From CAZJDV01 sp964544865 (GTDB taxonomy: Bacteria; Chloroflexota; Dehalococcoidia; Lucifugimonadales; CAJWER01), in assembly GCA_964544865.1 (NCBI GenBank), contig CAZJDV010000011.1:1-41930 (forward strand): a DNA stretch of 41,930 bases, in the 5' to 3' direction. Each line of letters opens with the position of its first letter. The first letter of the stretch is position 1. The notes under the pieces were generated by a model. It did no database searches, was not told the DNA's origin, and saw only the letters and a program-made list of their open reading frames with translations. Shown here piece after piece: positions 8,114 to 17,111 of this stretch. The translations under genes and the position numbers were made by a program.

Positions 8114-9127
8114 TCACAAGACTACTCGCCGGTCCCCCGCCACCGCCATGACCTCGCCTACAACCCGGGCCTCCGGGACTCGCGAGCGGACTTCCTCAAC
8201 CCGGGTCCGATCACAGACCAGCACGAGGCCCAGCCCCATGTTGAAAACCCGGTACATCTCGTCACGGGCCACGTTGCTGCGCTCCTGAAGGAAGGTGAAG
8301 ACCGGAGGCAGCTCCCATGATGCAGTGTCAAATCGGGCGCCGAGGCCGTCCGGCAGCGCCCTGGGAACGTTCTCTATCAGTCCGCCGCCGGTGATGTGCG
8401 CCATCGTCTTGACCAGACCTCGCACGCTACTTGCCTGCGGGTAGTACGGGCGGTGCGGCTCCAAAAGCGCCTCTCCCAGAGTGCGGCCCAGCTCGGGGTG
8501 GAACTCCGTCAGCGGCGCGGAGTCGTCGTCCAGCGCCAGCATATCGCGCACGAGGGCGTATCCGTTAGTGTGCAGCCCACTGGAGGGGATGCCGATCAGG
8601 ATGTCCCCTTCAGCCACCGTGGACGGGTCGAGGATGGCGCTCTTCTCCACGACGCCGACGGCGAATCCCGCCAGATCGAACTCGTCCTCGCCGTACACTC
8701 CCGGCATCTCCGCGGTCTCGCCACCTATCAGCGCGCAGCCCGCGGTCCCGCACGCCTTAGTCATCCCGCTGACCAGCGTCTCGACCACGTCGACGTGCAG
8801 CTTGCCGACGGCGATGTAGTCCAGGAAGAACAAGGGTCTGGCGCCACAGACGATGACGTCGTTGACGCAGGCGTTTACGAGGTCCTCGCCAAGGCCCTCG
8901 TACCGGCCGAGGGCGGTGGCCAGCATGACCTTGGTGCCCACGCCGTCGGTGCTGGATACAAGGACGGGCTCCCTGTATCCCGCGAGCTCGTACATCGCCC
9001 CGAAACCGCCGATTCCGCCGAGGACTTGCGGACCATGCGTTGGCGCGACCATGGCCTTGATCTTCCGCCTGACCTCTTCGGCGGCGTCGCGGTCCACCCC
9101 CGCTGCCTTGTATGTCTCGTCGGCCAT
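8114..9127 (-). CDS. purM: Phosphoribosylformylglycinamidine cyclo-ligase (AIR synthetase)
   Basis: Closes the imidazole ring of FGAM to AIR using ATP in purine synthesis. The 337-residue protein has the family pattern: TYKAAGVDRDAA at the start, GFGAMYEL, the ATP-site strand VSSTDGVGTKVMLA, NACVNDVIVCGARPLFFLDY, and the phosphate-binding GCALIGGETAEMPG. SGLHTNGYALVR and HITGGGLIENVPRALP complete the C-domain. An AGAGGT ribosome site lies just before the ATG. It sits between the broken SDR (65 bases upstream) and purH (51 bases downstream) and is intact. Confidence 0.97.
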   Translation of the reverse strand: MADETYKAAGVDRDAAEEVRRKIKAMVAPTHGPQVLGGIGGFGAMYELAGYREPVLVSSTDGVGTKVMLATALGRYEGLGEDLVNACVNDVIVCGARPLFFLDYIAVGKLHVDVVETLVSGMTKACGTAGCALIGGETAEMPGVYGEDEFDLAGFAVGVVEKSAILDPSTVAEGDILIGIPSSGLHTNGYALVRDMLALDDDSAPLTEFHPELGRTLGEALLEPHRPYYPQASSVRGLVKTMAHITGGGLIENVPRALPDGLGARFDTASWELPPVFTFLQERSNVARDEMYRVFNMGLGLVLVCDRTRVEEVRSRVPEARVVGEVMAVAGDRRVVL

Positions 9128-9191
9128 GCCCAGACCTCTAACATGATTCTCGTCATCTCATCGTGCGCGACGGCGGTTTCGCCTGAATGAC

Positions 9192-9932
9192 TCAGCCGGC
9201 CCGGCGCACTAGGCTGAAGCTCTGGACCGTGGGCCCCTTGTCGGGCTGCGTAGCGAGGAACAGCGCCATGGGAGTCACGTCCTCGGGCTGCTTCACTCAA
9301 TCGCTATCGATCTTGAACACGGAGTCGTCGCGCCGCGCGTAACTTTCGCCGACCCTGCCGGTCATGACAGGGCCCGGAACCAGCTCGTTGACGCTTATAT
9401 TGTACTGCCACAGCTCCTGGGCCAGCACGCGGGTCAGCATCCACAGCCCTGCCTTCGCGGAGGTGCTCGGACGGCCCTGGTGGCCGATGCCGGAGCCTAT
9501 GGTGATGATCTTGCCCGCGCCGCGCTCCCTCGGGTAGAGGATGGCGGTCCTGGCGCAGTAGTAGGATCCCGTCAGATTCACGCCCAGCGTCGCCAGCCAC
9601 AGGTCCGGGGCACTCTCCTCCACCGGGAGATGGTCGAATGATCCCCCGGCGTTGATCACCAGGATGTCGAGACCGCCAAGGGACTCGGCGGCGAGGCCGA
9701 ACATGCGACGGACCGAGTCCAGGTCGGTGACGTCAGTCAGGGCGGCGAGTCCCGTGCTCCCGAGCCGCTCAATCTCCTCGACGGTGGTCTCGATGTCCTC
9801 GAGGGTGCACGCGGAGCAGCATACGGCCGCGCCCTCACGGGCGTAGGCCAGCACGATGCCCCTGCCGATGCCACGGCCCGCGCCGGTGACCACGGCGACC
9901 TTGCCTTCCAATTTACCGGCGTGTCCCGTCAT
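9192..9932 (-). pseudogene. Short-chain dehydrogenase/reductase with premature TGA and missing catalytic Tyr
   Basis: An SDR with a normal NAD(P) site (VVTGAGRGIGRG), the NAG motif (LVINAGGS), and VNLTGSYYCAR. The open part is 211 residues and ends at TGA 9297-9299 after FKIDSD. The same frame then continues for 34 residues (VKQPEDVTPMALFLATQPD, then SFSLVRRAG) to a TGA at 9192-9194; this is the normal SDR C-terminus. The TGA stands where a Trp codon would fit. The active-site segment reads GRPSTSAKAGLW: the Lys is present but the residue four places before it is Ser, where SDRs have Tyr. The gap suggests a small in-frame deletion. Both changes argue for a decaying gene. Substrate cannot be assigned. 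It lies between purF and purM. Confidence 0.72.
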
Positions 9933-10007
9933 CCAGAATCCTCAATCGAGACCGGGAATAGAACGGCGGGAACCGCCTCAGAGAATGCGTGCCTTCGAGG
10001 ACGGCCG

Positions 10008-11414
10008 CTAGGACTCCAGGGCCAGCTTGTCCATCTCTAGCTGCACCGGGATGGGGTGTTCGCCGGTGAAGCAGGCCATGCAGAGACGGCTCTTGTCCAG
10101 TCCAACGGCGCGCACCAGTCCCTCGTGGCTGAGATAGCCCAACGAGTCGCTCTCCACTTCGAGTCGTACCTCCTCGACGGTCCTGAAGGCCGCGATGAGC
10201 TCCCGCCGCGTGGCCATGTCGATGCCCAGGTGGCAAGGGAACCGGATCGGAGGGGCGCCGATCCGCAGGTGGATCTCCGTTGCCCCGCCTTGACGAAGAA
10301 GGCGGACAACGTGCGGCATGGTGGTGCCCCGCACTATGCTGTCTTCCACGACCACGAGCCGCTTGCCATCGATCAGCTCCGGAAGGGGGTTGAGCTTCGT
10401 GCGGACTCCCAGGTCGCGGAGCCTCTGGTCCGGCGAGATGAACGTGCGCCCCACATACCGGTTCTTCACCAGGCCTTCGCCATAGGGTATGCCGGACTCA
10501 TGGGCGTACCCCGCCGCCGCCGGGGTCCCAGAGTCGGGCACCCCGATTACCAGGTCCGCCTCGACCGGGTGCTCTTTCGCCAACTCGGCGCCCATGGCCA
10601 TTCGGTTCTTGTACACGAGCCTTCCGTCTAGGAGGCTATCGGGCCTGGCGAAGTAGATGTGCTCGAACACGCAAGACGCCCGCCGCTGCTCGCCCTGCCA
10701 CCGATATAACGTCCGCGATCCCCGGTCATCGATGGCGACCGCCTCGCCGGGCTCTATCTCCCGGATGAAGTCGGCGCCGATATGGTCCAGGGCGCATGTC
10801 TCGGACGCGATGACCCAGCCGCCGTTGAGCTTGCCCAGACACAAGGGCCGGACCCCCAGGGGATCTCTGATCGCCATGAGGAAGTCGGTCGTCATCAGCG
10901 CAAGGGAGTAGGCCCCCTCGAGGCGGCGCATTACGTACGCCACGCGCTCCTCCCATGTCGAGGCGGGGGCGTTGGTTATCAAATGCGCGACTATCTCCGA
11001 GTCGCTGCTGGTGGTAAAGGAACAACCCAGGCCCATCAGCTCGTCTCGCAATGCCTGAGCATTGACGACGTTTCCGTTGTGGCCCAGCGCCACCTCGACA
11101 TCGGGGCCCTCCGAGATTAATGGCTGGGCATTCCTGGCATGGCTGCTGCCGGTCGTGGAGTAGCGCGTGTGGCCAATCGCCATGTGACCGGTTAGCCGCT
11201 CGAGGTCCTCTTCTTGGAATGTCTGCGTCACCAGCCCCATGGCGGTGCGGACCTTGATGCTCTCACCGTCGCTGGTGGCGATGCCGGCGCTCTCCTGGCC
11301 CCTGTGCTGGAGAGCGAACAGGCCGAAGAATGCGACCCTCGCCACGTCTTCGCTCCTCGAAAATACCCCAATCACACCGCATTCGTCATGCACATGATCG
11401 TCTGGAATCGACAC
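10008..11414 (-). CDS. purF: Amidophosphoribosyltransferase
   Basis: First committed enzyme of purine synthesis; makes phosphoribosylamine from PRPP and glutamine. I choose GTG at 11412-11414, preceded by a G-rich site (GGGGG), giving 468 residues with the catalytic Cys at position 12 (HDECGVIGVF) after an 11-residue propeptide, as in the B. subtilis-type enzyme. An ATG at 11471 would add 19 unconserved residues and lies only 8 bases from the predicted transcript start. The glutaminase part has FALQHRGQESAGIA and GHTRYSTTG; the PRTase part has VVVEDSIVRGTT. Cysteines expected for a [4Fe-4S] cluster are present in SCVFEHIYFARP, FPCHLGID and LCMACF. Confidence 0.95.
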   Translation of the reverse strand: MSIPDDHVHDECGVIGVFSRSEDVARVAFFGLFALQHRGQESAGIATSDGESIKVRTAMGLVTQTFQEEDLERLTGHMAIGHTRYSTTGSSHARNAQPLISEGPDVEVALGHNGNVVNAQALRDELMGLGCSFTTSSDSEIVAHLITNAPASTWEERVAYVMRRLEGAYSLALMTTDFLMAIRDPLGVRPLCLGKLNGGWVIASETCALDHIGADFIREIEPGEAVAIDDRGSRTLYRWQGEQRRASCVFEHIYFARPDSLLDGRLVYKNRMAMGAELAKEHPVEADLVIGVPDSGTPAAAGYAHESGIPYGEGLVKNRYVGRTFISPDQRLRDLGVRTKLNPLPELIDGKRLVVVEDSIVRGTTMPHVVRLLRQGGATEIHLRIGAPPIRFPCHLGIDMATRRELIAAFRTVEEVRLEVESDSLGYLSHEGLVRAVGLDKSRLCMACFTGEHPIPVQLEMDKLALES

Positions 11415-11485
11415 GTATACCCCCACAGCAAGGGACGCTCGTTCGGGCCGACCGTCCACCTCGGAATTCACGCCCCGACAGTGGC

Positions 11486-11515
11486 ATTATATGTCGTTGC
11501 AAAATTGCTGGTCAA
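11486..11515 (-). promoter_or_regulatory. Promoter for purF
   Basis: On the minus strand TTGACC (11510-11515) and a perfect TATAAT (11486-11491) are 18 bases apart. A second TTGACC copy lies 7 bases further upstream (11517-11522). The transcript would start near 11479. Confidence 0.7.
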
Positions 11516-11532
11516 TGGTCAATATACCGGAC

Positions 11533-12783
11533 TTACTCCATCGTCGGGACAACTGGTGTGCGTTGTCTCAGGGCCGGCATGAACAATCCTACCAGGATCA
11601 CACAGACTAGGCCCGCCACCGCGTTCAACTCCAATGCCCGTCCTATGCTTGTCAGATTGGCCACCCCTCCCAACAGCAGCGCGCCGAAGGGACCGGCGCC
11701 GATGGCGAGAGTCACAACCCCGAGGGCCTTTCCTCTCATCTCCTCCGTTGACACGAGCATGGTCATCGACGCCTGCATCGTGGAGAACGCGGCCAAGCCG
11801 AGGCCCATGACGACGAGAGTGGGCAGGGAAAGCGAGTACCACGTGGATACGGAGAACACGAGAAGGGTCACGAATGAGAAGCCCGACCCGATCAGGTAGA
11901 GACGCCCGTGATACCTGATGTTCAGCACCGAGGCTATGAAGATCGCGCCGACCAGCGAGCCGACTCCGGACCCGGCCTGCAAGATTCCCATGAGGTCAGG
12001 TCCGACACCAAGCACGTCCCGGGCCATGACCGGGACCATCTGCGTGTACGGGAACATGAGCAGGTTCATGACCACGGTAATCACCAGCATCGCCCTGAGC
12101 ACGCGGTGGCCGGCGACGTAGCGCAGTCCGAGCACAAGCTCGTGCAGCAGGCCGGCGCCACCCGCACGGCGGACCCAGCCCCCGGGGGCAGCGAGACGCG
12201 AGAGCAACGCCAGCGAGACCAGATATAGAAAGGCGACGGTGACGTGGCCGCCGGTCACCCCGGCCAGGGTGATCAGGAAGCCGGCCAGGGCTGGGGCCAG
12301 CATCATGCTGCCGGCCATGCCGACGGAGTCCAGCGCGACCGCGTTGTTGACGCCCGATCTGCCAACCAGGTCGTGCATAAGGGAGCGGCGTGACGGCATG
12401 TCCAGCGCCCAGGCGACACCCACCACCAGCACGACCGGATAGGCGTGCCAGAACGTGGCCGCACCCGCGAGCAAGAGCGTCGTCATGACCAGCACGGACG
12501 CAAGGCTGGCAGCATGTGTCGCGATGAGCAGCTGTCGGCGGTCCGCCGTGTCGGCCAGCACGCCTCCTAGCATGCCCAGCAAGAACATGGGGATCATCGA
12601 GAAGAACCCGACGAGAGAGACGAGCCACGGCGAGTCGGTCGTCTCCAGGACGAACCAACTCAGAAGTGTCAACTGCATCCATCGGCAGGTATATGCGATG
12701 AAGTTGGACGGCCACAGGTAACGGTAGCCCGGACTGCGGAAGGCGTGAAACGTCCTTGGAATCGGGACCTTGCGGCCGTTCAA
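11533..12783 (-). CDS. MFS efflux transporter (EntS/MFS_3 type), first of a tandem pair
   Basis: Inner-membrane major facilitator protein with about 12 hydrophobic segments. It opens TFHAFRSPGYRYLWPSNF, the start typical of the enterobactin-exporter-like MFS_3 group, and has the loop 2-3 signature GGVLADTADRRQLL and DMPSRRSLMHDLV. Substrate unknown. The start is uncertain: the frame is open to 12876, which would overlap the next gene by 20 bases, but a TATACAAT box at 12816-12823 would place transcription start near 12811, so I favour the TTG at 12781-12783 (416 residues). It resembles the neighbouring MFS gene along its length (same loop signatures), consistent with duplication. The stop lies 61 bases before the long purF frame and just before the purF promoter. 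Confidence 0.82.
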   Translation of the reverse strand: MNGRKVPIPRTFHAFRSPGYRYLWPSNFIAYTCRWMQLTLLSWFVLETTDSPWLVSLVGFFSMIPMFLLGMLGGVLADTADRRQLLIATHAASLASVLVMTTLLLAGAATFWHAYPVVLVVGVAWALDMPSRRSLMHDLVGRSGVNNAVALDSVGMAGSMMLAPALAGFLITLAGVTGGHVTVAFLYLVSLALLSRLAAPGGWVRRAGGAGLLHELVLGLRYVAGHRVLRAMLVITVVMNLLMFPYTQMVPVMARDVLGVGPDLMGILQAGSGVGSLVGAIFIASVLNIRYHGRLYLIGSGFSFVTLLVFSVSTWYSLSLPTLVVMGLGLAAFSTMQASMTMLVSTEEMRGKALGVVTLAIGAGPFGALLLGGVANLTSIGRALELNAVAGLVCVILVGLFMPALRQRTPVVPTME

Positions 12784-12817
12784 AGTGGCGGCGTCCGGCT
12801 GGATGGCATCGCGTCGT

Positions 12818-12823
12818 ATTGTA
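12818..12823 (-). promoter_or_regulatory. -10 box candidate for the first MFS gene
   Basis: TATACAAT occurs on the minus strand here, as it does before the second MFS gene at 14153-14158. No convincing -35 box is visible at the right distance. Confidence 0.35.
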
Positions 12824-12856
12824 TACCCTGATCGCGGCCTGCCAAGCCCGCCTCCG

Positions 12857-14137
12857 CTAGCCCGGCGCGCCGTCACGCCCGCTGTCCAGTGCCATGCGCT
12901 CCCGCAGGGAGGGCATGTGCAGGGCGATCAGGCCGATTGAGAGCGCGCCAAGGATGGAGTTGAGCGCCAGCGCGAAGCCGGGGCTGAGCAGGCCGGCCAC
13001 CGCACCCTCCAGCAAAGCGCCCAAGGGACTGGCGCCGATGGCCAGACTCACCACGCCCAGAGCCTGCCCGCGCACGTCCGCTCGCGCGACCAGCATGACG
13101 ATCGACGCCTGCATCGTGCTGAAACCCGCCGTGCCGAGGCCCAATACGAGAAGCGCCGGGATGGACAGGAAGTACCGGTCCGACAGCGCGAAGACCAGCA
13201 GCGCGGCGAACGCGAGCATCGACCCTCCCATGTACAGCCAGCCGTGGAAGTGGATGCTCGAAGCCGAGGCCACCAGTACGGCGCCAACCAGAGCGCCCAT
13301 CCCAGCGGCCGCGATCAGCACGCCCATCGGCCCTGGACCCACGTGCAGGACATCTCTGGCGATAACGGGCACGAGGTGCACGTAAGGGAACATCAGGAAA
13401 TTCATCAGTACCGTGATGGTCACGACCGCCCTCAGCGTTGGGTGGCCGGCCACATACCTTAGCCCAGTAGACAAGCTGTGGGGCGCTCCATGGACCCTGT
13501 CTTCTCCAAAGGTCCTTCTGGCCACGTTGAACCTCAGCAAGAGCGTCAAGGACAGGACGTAGCTGACCATCACCACCGCATAGGCGCCCTTGAATCCGGC
13601 CACCCATATCAGAATCCCTGCCAGCGCGGGCCCGGCCATCCTGCTGACGCTCATGCCCACAGAGTCCAGGGCTATCCCGTTGAGTACCCCCGAGCTGCCT
13701 AGCAGATCGTAGATGGCTGAGCGGCGGGAGGGCATGTCCAGAGCCCAGGCTATCCCGGTTACCGTGACGATGGGATAGGCGTACCAGAATCTCTCCGAGC
13801 CGCTGACCAGCAGCGACAACATGATGATTGACGCCGTCAGGCTCGCGGCCTGGGTCGACACCAGGACCGTCTTGCGGTGGGCCGAATCGGCAAGGTATCC
13901 CCCGACGAGCCCCAGTGCCAGCATGGGCGCCCATCCGAAGAAGCCCACTAACGCAACGAGCCACGGCGAGTCGGTAAGTTGAAGGACGAGCCATCCGAGG
14001 ATGGTCATCTGCATCCAGCGGGCCGAGTAGGATAGGAGGTTGGCCGGCCATAGAAACCGGTAGCTGGGATCGCGAAACGCACGCAGGGTGCGCCACCGAG
14101 CTGTCGTGGGGCGCCGCGACGATGGGGGCGTTGTCAT
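12857..14137 (-). CDS. MFS efflux transporter (EntS/MFS_3 type), second of a tandem pair
   Basis: A 426-residue major facilitator protein that shares order and motifs with its downstream neighbour: TLRAFRDPSYRFLWPANL at the start, GGYLADSAHRKTVL between helices 2 and 3, and DMPSRRSAIYDLLGSSGVLN. About 12 membrane segments are visible. I start it at ATG 14135-14137 because the family region begins right after it and a TATACAAT box lies about 16 bases upstream; the frame itself is open to 14257, but those 40 residues are not family-like. Its divergent neighbour is rny, 342 bases away. Likely an exporter of a small hydrophobic or siderophore-like compound, by family only; no substrate gene is nearby. 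Confidence 0.84.
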   Translation of the reverse strand: MTTPPSSRRPTTARWRTLRAFRDPSYRFLWPANLLSYSARWMQMTILGWLVLQLTDSPWLVALVGFFGWAPMLALGLVGGYLADSAHRKTVLVSTQAASLTASIIMLSLLVSGSERFWYAYPIVTVTGIAWALDMPSRRSAIYDLLGSSGVLNGIALDSVGMSVSRMAGPALAGILIWVAGFKGAYAVVMVSYVLSLTLLLRFNVARRTFGEDRVHGAPHSLSTGLRYVAGHPTLRAVVTITVLMNFLMFPYVHLVPVIARDVLHVGPGPMGVLIAAAGMGALVGAVLVASASSIHFHGWLYMGGSMLAFAALLVFALSDRYFLSIPALLVLGLGTAGFSTMQASIVMLVARADVRGQALGVVSLAIGASPLGALLEGAVAGLLSPGFALALNSILGALSIGLIALHMPSLRERMALDSGRDGAPG

Positions 14138-14152
14138 AGTTAGTCCTGAGGC

Positions 14153-14158
14153 ATTGTA
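14153..14158 (-). promoter_or_regulatory. -10 box candidate for the second MFS gene
   Basis: TACAAT inside TATACAAT on the minus strand, about 16 bases before the ATG at 14137. It would give a very short leader. No clear -35 box. Confidence 0.35.
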
Positions 14159-14250
14159 TAGCAATGCTCGCCAGGAGGCTCCGGCGTGCGGGAAGCCGCG
14201 AGTTGCCCTCAAGGCCATTCGGCTGTGGGCCTGCGCCGTAGCTCCTCTGT

Positions 14251-14310
14251 GGTTCACCGGCTCACCGCGTACGGGACTGACCTCCCGTTCGCCAATTCGA
14301 CAAAACTCGG
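14251..14310. repeat. Degenerate palindromic intergenic repeat (copy 2)
   Basis: GGCTCACCGCGTACGGG within 14251-14275 faces CCCGTTCGCC then TTCGACAAAACTCGG (14284-14310). The arms are like those at 2012-2072 and 32646-32705, but more decayed. A further fragment, GGGCTTATCGAAGGGG, follows. It occupies the divergent gap between MFS and rny. Confidence 0.45.
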
Positions 14311-14386
14311 GGCGGGCTCCGGGCTTATCGAAGGGGCCCGCCGGTGAGAGACGGCTGGAAGACCCGGCGATCGCCTACGGGCCACC

Positions 14387-14415
14387 TTGACACTATTTTG
14401 GCGGCCCCGTACCAT
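14387..14415 (+). promoter_or_regulatory. Promoter for rny
   Basis: A perfect TTGACA (14387-14392) and TACCAT (14410-14415) are 17 bases apart. The transcript would start near 14422, 58 bases before the rny ATG, which has a strong GGGGAGGTGA ribosome site. Confidence 0.65.
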
Positions 14416-14479
14416 TAGAACGTAGGCAGTCCGTCTCATGGCGGATTTCTTAACAATCGAAAAGGGGAGGTGAGTAGCG

Positions 14480-16018
14480 ATGGAATCGACGATTATCGCG
14501 ATACTCGCCGTCCTGGTCGGCCTAGGGTCGGGTGCAATCGGTGGTTTCTTTGGCCAGCGGCTCTTAACTGGCAAGCGCCGCGATGCTGCGGAGCAAGAGG
14601 CTTCGCAGATACTAACGATAGCCAGTGAAGAGCGCAGGAGCGTCCTCCGGGAGGCAAAAGAGGAGGCGCTCAGAGTCCAGTCCGAGAGGGATGCGGAGTA
14701 CAGGGAACACAGAGAGCGTCGAACCGAGCTCCAGCGCATCGAGCAACGACTCGCGAACCGCGAGGAGAACGTCGAGCGCCGCTCCACCAATTTGGAGCGC
14801 AAGGAGCGGAGCCTCACCAAGAAAGAGCAGGCTTCCGACGAGCTCCAGGCGAGTCTGAAGGAGCTGAAACAGAAGGGGGTCGAACGCCTAGAGGAGATCT
14901 CCAATCTCTCACTAGTCGACGCCCGCGCCGAGCTGATGCAACGCGCCCAAGAGGAGGTCCGCCACGATCTGGCTGTCCTCTACCGCGACGAGGAGGACCG
15001 GGCGAAGAGTGAGGCGAACGACAAGGCACGGGACATCCTGGCTCTGGCCATCCAGCGTCTCGCCTCCGATGTAGTATCCGAAGTCACACTGACCACCATA
15101 CCACTGCCCACCGACGAGATGAAAGGGCGAATAATAGGCCGCGAGGGACGGAACATACGAGCAATTGAGAAGGCGACAGGAGTAGACCTGATAATTGACG
15201 ACACACCCGAAGCGGTGACGCTGTCCTGCTTCGACCCGATACGCAGGGAAGTGGCGCGATTATCCATAAGCAAGCTGATCGCGGATGGGAGGATTCATCC
15301 GGCCCGGATCGAGGAGACGGTAGCGAAGTCCGAAAAGGAGCTGGATGAGACGATCCGGAAAACGGGCGAGCAGACCATGCTGGACATGGGCGTGCGAGGA
15401 ATCAACTCCGAACTGGTCAAGCTGCTTGGCCGGTTGAAGTACCGATACAGCTACGGGGAAAACGTCCTGCAGCACAGCATCGAGGTCGGTCGACTGGCAG
15501 GCATGATCGCCGGTGAGATCGGCGCTAACATCAAGGTGGCCACCCTGGGCGGGCTCCTGCACGACATCGGCAAGGCGGTGAGCCACGAGGTCGAAGGCCC
15601 CCATGCGGAGATCGGCGCCGACATGGCCGTGAGGTACAAGATCTCCGCCCATGCGTGCGCGACCATCAGGGAACACCACAACGACGAGCATACCAGTCCA
15701 GAGTCGTTCATCGTCGCGGCTGCGGACGCCATCAGCGCCGCGAGACCGGGCTCTCGCAGGGACACGGTCGAGCACTACATCAAGCGCCTGGAGGCGCTCG
15801 AGGACGTCGGGCGGTCGTTCGACGGCGTCGAGAAGTGCTTCGCAATTCAAGCGGGGCGCGAGATACGAATCATGGTGAAGCCGCAGCGCATCGACGATGC
15901 GGCTGCGACAAAGATGGCGCGGGACATATCCAAGAAGATCGAGGAGACCCTGGCCTACCCCGGCCAAATCAAGGTCACCGTGATCCGGGAGTCACGAGCG
16001 GTGGAGTACGCCCGCTAG
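14480..16018 (+). CDS. rny: Ribonuclease Y
   Basis: Membrane-anchored endoribonuclease that starts mRNA decay in many bacteria lacking RNase E. The 512-residue protein has the full domain order: one membrane helix (about residues 4-26), a long charged coiled coil rich in Arg and Glu (about 35-200), a KH RNA-binding domain (MKGRIIGREGRNIRAIEKAT), then an HD phosphodiesterase domain with HSIEVGRLAG, LLHDIGKAVSHE and REHHNDE. The C-terminus ends in PGQIKVTVIRESRAVEYAR, as in the family. A strong promoter and Shine-Dalgarno precede it and a perfect hairpin terminator follows, so it is probably its own transcript. The next gene is a YmdB-type phosphoesterase, the same pairing seen in Firmicutes. 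Confidence 0.97.
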   Translation: MESTIIAILAVLVGLGSGAIGGFFGQRLLTGKRRDAAEQEASQILTIASEERRSVLREAKEEALRVQSERDAEYREHRERRTELQRIEQRLANREENVERRSTNLERKERSLTKKEQASDELQASLKELKQKGVERLEEISNLSLVDARAELMQRAQEEVRHDLAVLYRDEEDRAKSEANDKARDILALAIQRLASDVVSEVTLTTIPLPTDEMKGRIIGREGRNIRAIEKATGVDLIIDDTPEAVTLSCFDPIRREVARLSISKLIADGRIHPARIEETVAKSEKELDETIRKTGEQTMLDMGVRGINSELVKLLGRLKYRYSYGENVLQHSIEVGRLAGMIAGEIGANIKVATLGGLLHDIGKAVSHEVEGPHAEIGADMAVRYKISAHACATIREHHNDEHTSPESFIVAAADAISAARPGSRRDTVEHYIKRLEALEDVGRSFDGVEKCFAIQAGREIRIMVKPQRIDDAAATKMARDISKKIEETLAYPGQIKVTVIRESRAVEYAR

Positions 16019-16068
16019 GGCGGTCTTAAACGGACCGAGTCGGTCTTGATCGAGAATTGCGCAGTAGC

Positions 16069-16105
16069 ACCGCTCCCCGAAGTCGTTTCGGGGAGCGGTT
16101 TCGTG
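16069..16105 (+). terminator. Intrinsic terminator after rny
   Basis: A perfect 13-base stem (16069-16081 with 16087-16099) closes a 5-base loop, followed by TTTCGT. It lies 50 bases after the rny stop. The T tract is short but the stem is very strong. Confidence 0.75.
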
Positions 16106-16229
16106 AAGCGGGTTGTGGGACCTTTGGCCATTGTACTGCTCATGATCGCCGCCCTGACTGATCGATCGAGCCCAGCGCTCATTTCGGCTCGAAGAGCTTG
16201 AGGACCTACGAGAGACTGCGGGGGCATGT

Positions 16230-17025
16230 ATGCGCGTACTAATGATAGGTGACGTGATCGGAAGACCCGGGAGAAGAGCTGTCCGGATTATCGTCCCAGA
16301 GCTCCGGAGCGTCCTGCAGATCGACCTGGTCATAGCCAACGGAGAGAACTCCGCGGGCGGCGCCGGCCTCACGTCGAAGACCGCGCAGGAGCTCTTTTCC
16401 AGCGGGGTGGACGTGATCACGGCGGGCAACCACATATGGGACCAGAAGGAGATCATTCCCCACCTGGAGACCGAGGCCCCGATCCTCAGGCCATCGAACT
16501 ATCCTCCCGCGGCGCCCGGCCACGGCCACGTCGACATGGGCAACACCCTGGTAATCAACCTGNNNNNNNNNNCTGATCGGCAGGGTCTTCATGGGCACGT
16601 TCGACTGCCCCTTCAGGGCCGCCGATTCCCTTCTGGAGTCGGAGGGCGGCCTCCCGAAGGCTGTCATAGTGGACATGCACGCCGAGGCCACCTCCGAAAA
16701 GGCAGCTCTAGCGTGGCATTTGGACGGCCGGGTGAGCGCGGTCCTGGGGACCCATACCCACGTCGCCACAGCCGATACCCGCATCCTCCCTGGAGGAACG
16801 GCCTTCGTCAGCGACGTCGGCATGGCCGGTCCGGTCAACTCCATAATCGGAGTGGAGCCAGCGGAAGTTCTGGAGCGGTTCTTGACTCAGATGCCCAAAC
16901 GCCTCAAAGTGGCCAAGAAGGGGCCGACCCGTTTCAACAGCGTCATGGTTGACATCGATGACTCCTCCGGAAAGGCCACGGCCATAGAACGAGTCGACCG
17001 TGAGATCGAGGGCAACGATGCGTGA
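16230..17025 (+). CDS. YmdB-family (TIGR00282) metallophosphoesterase, split by an assembly gap
   Basis: Di-metal phosphoesterase of the YmdB family; the B. subtilis member hydrolyses cyclic nucleotides and influences RNase Y-dependent RNA levels. The first half (111 codons) has the metal-site motifs MIGDVIGRPGRR, NGENSAGG and TAGNHIWDQKE. Ten Ns follow at 16563-16572. The second half is in another frame as written: IGRVFMGTFDCPF, VDMHAEATSEK, GTHTHVATADTRILPGG and SDVGMAGP. Coding text on the two sides joins in phase only if the true gap is a multiple of three, so the frame change is an artefact. CTG flanks both sides of the Ns. The stop overlaps a possible GTG start of the next frame. Length without the gap is about 260 residues, normal for the family. 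Confidence 0.88.
16563..16572. other. Assembly gap (10 Ns)
   Basis: Ten unresolved bases inside the YmdB-type gene. CTG occurs immediately before and after the gap. Collapsing the repeated CTG would read VINLIGRVFMG, which fits the family, so the two contigs may really overlap by three bases. Confidence 0.9.
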
Positions 17026-17111
17026 ACGGCCGCCGCCCAGAGCGGCCTTCGCCGATCATGTCCGCCGGCTCGCAACAATCGATATATAACAGCGCACATG
17101 GGTATCCAGAG

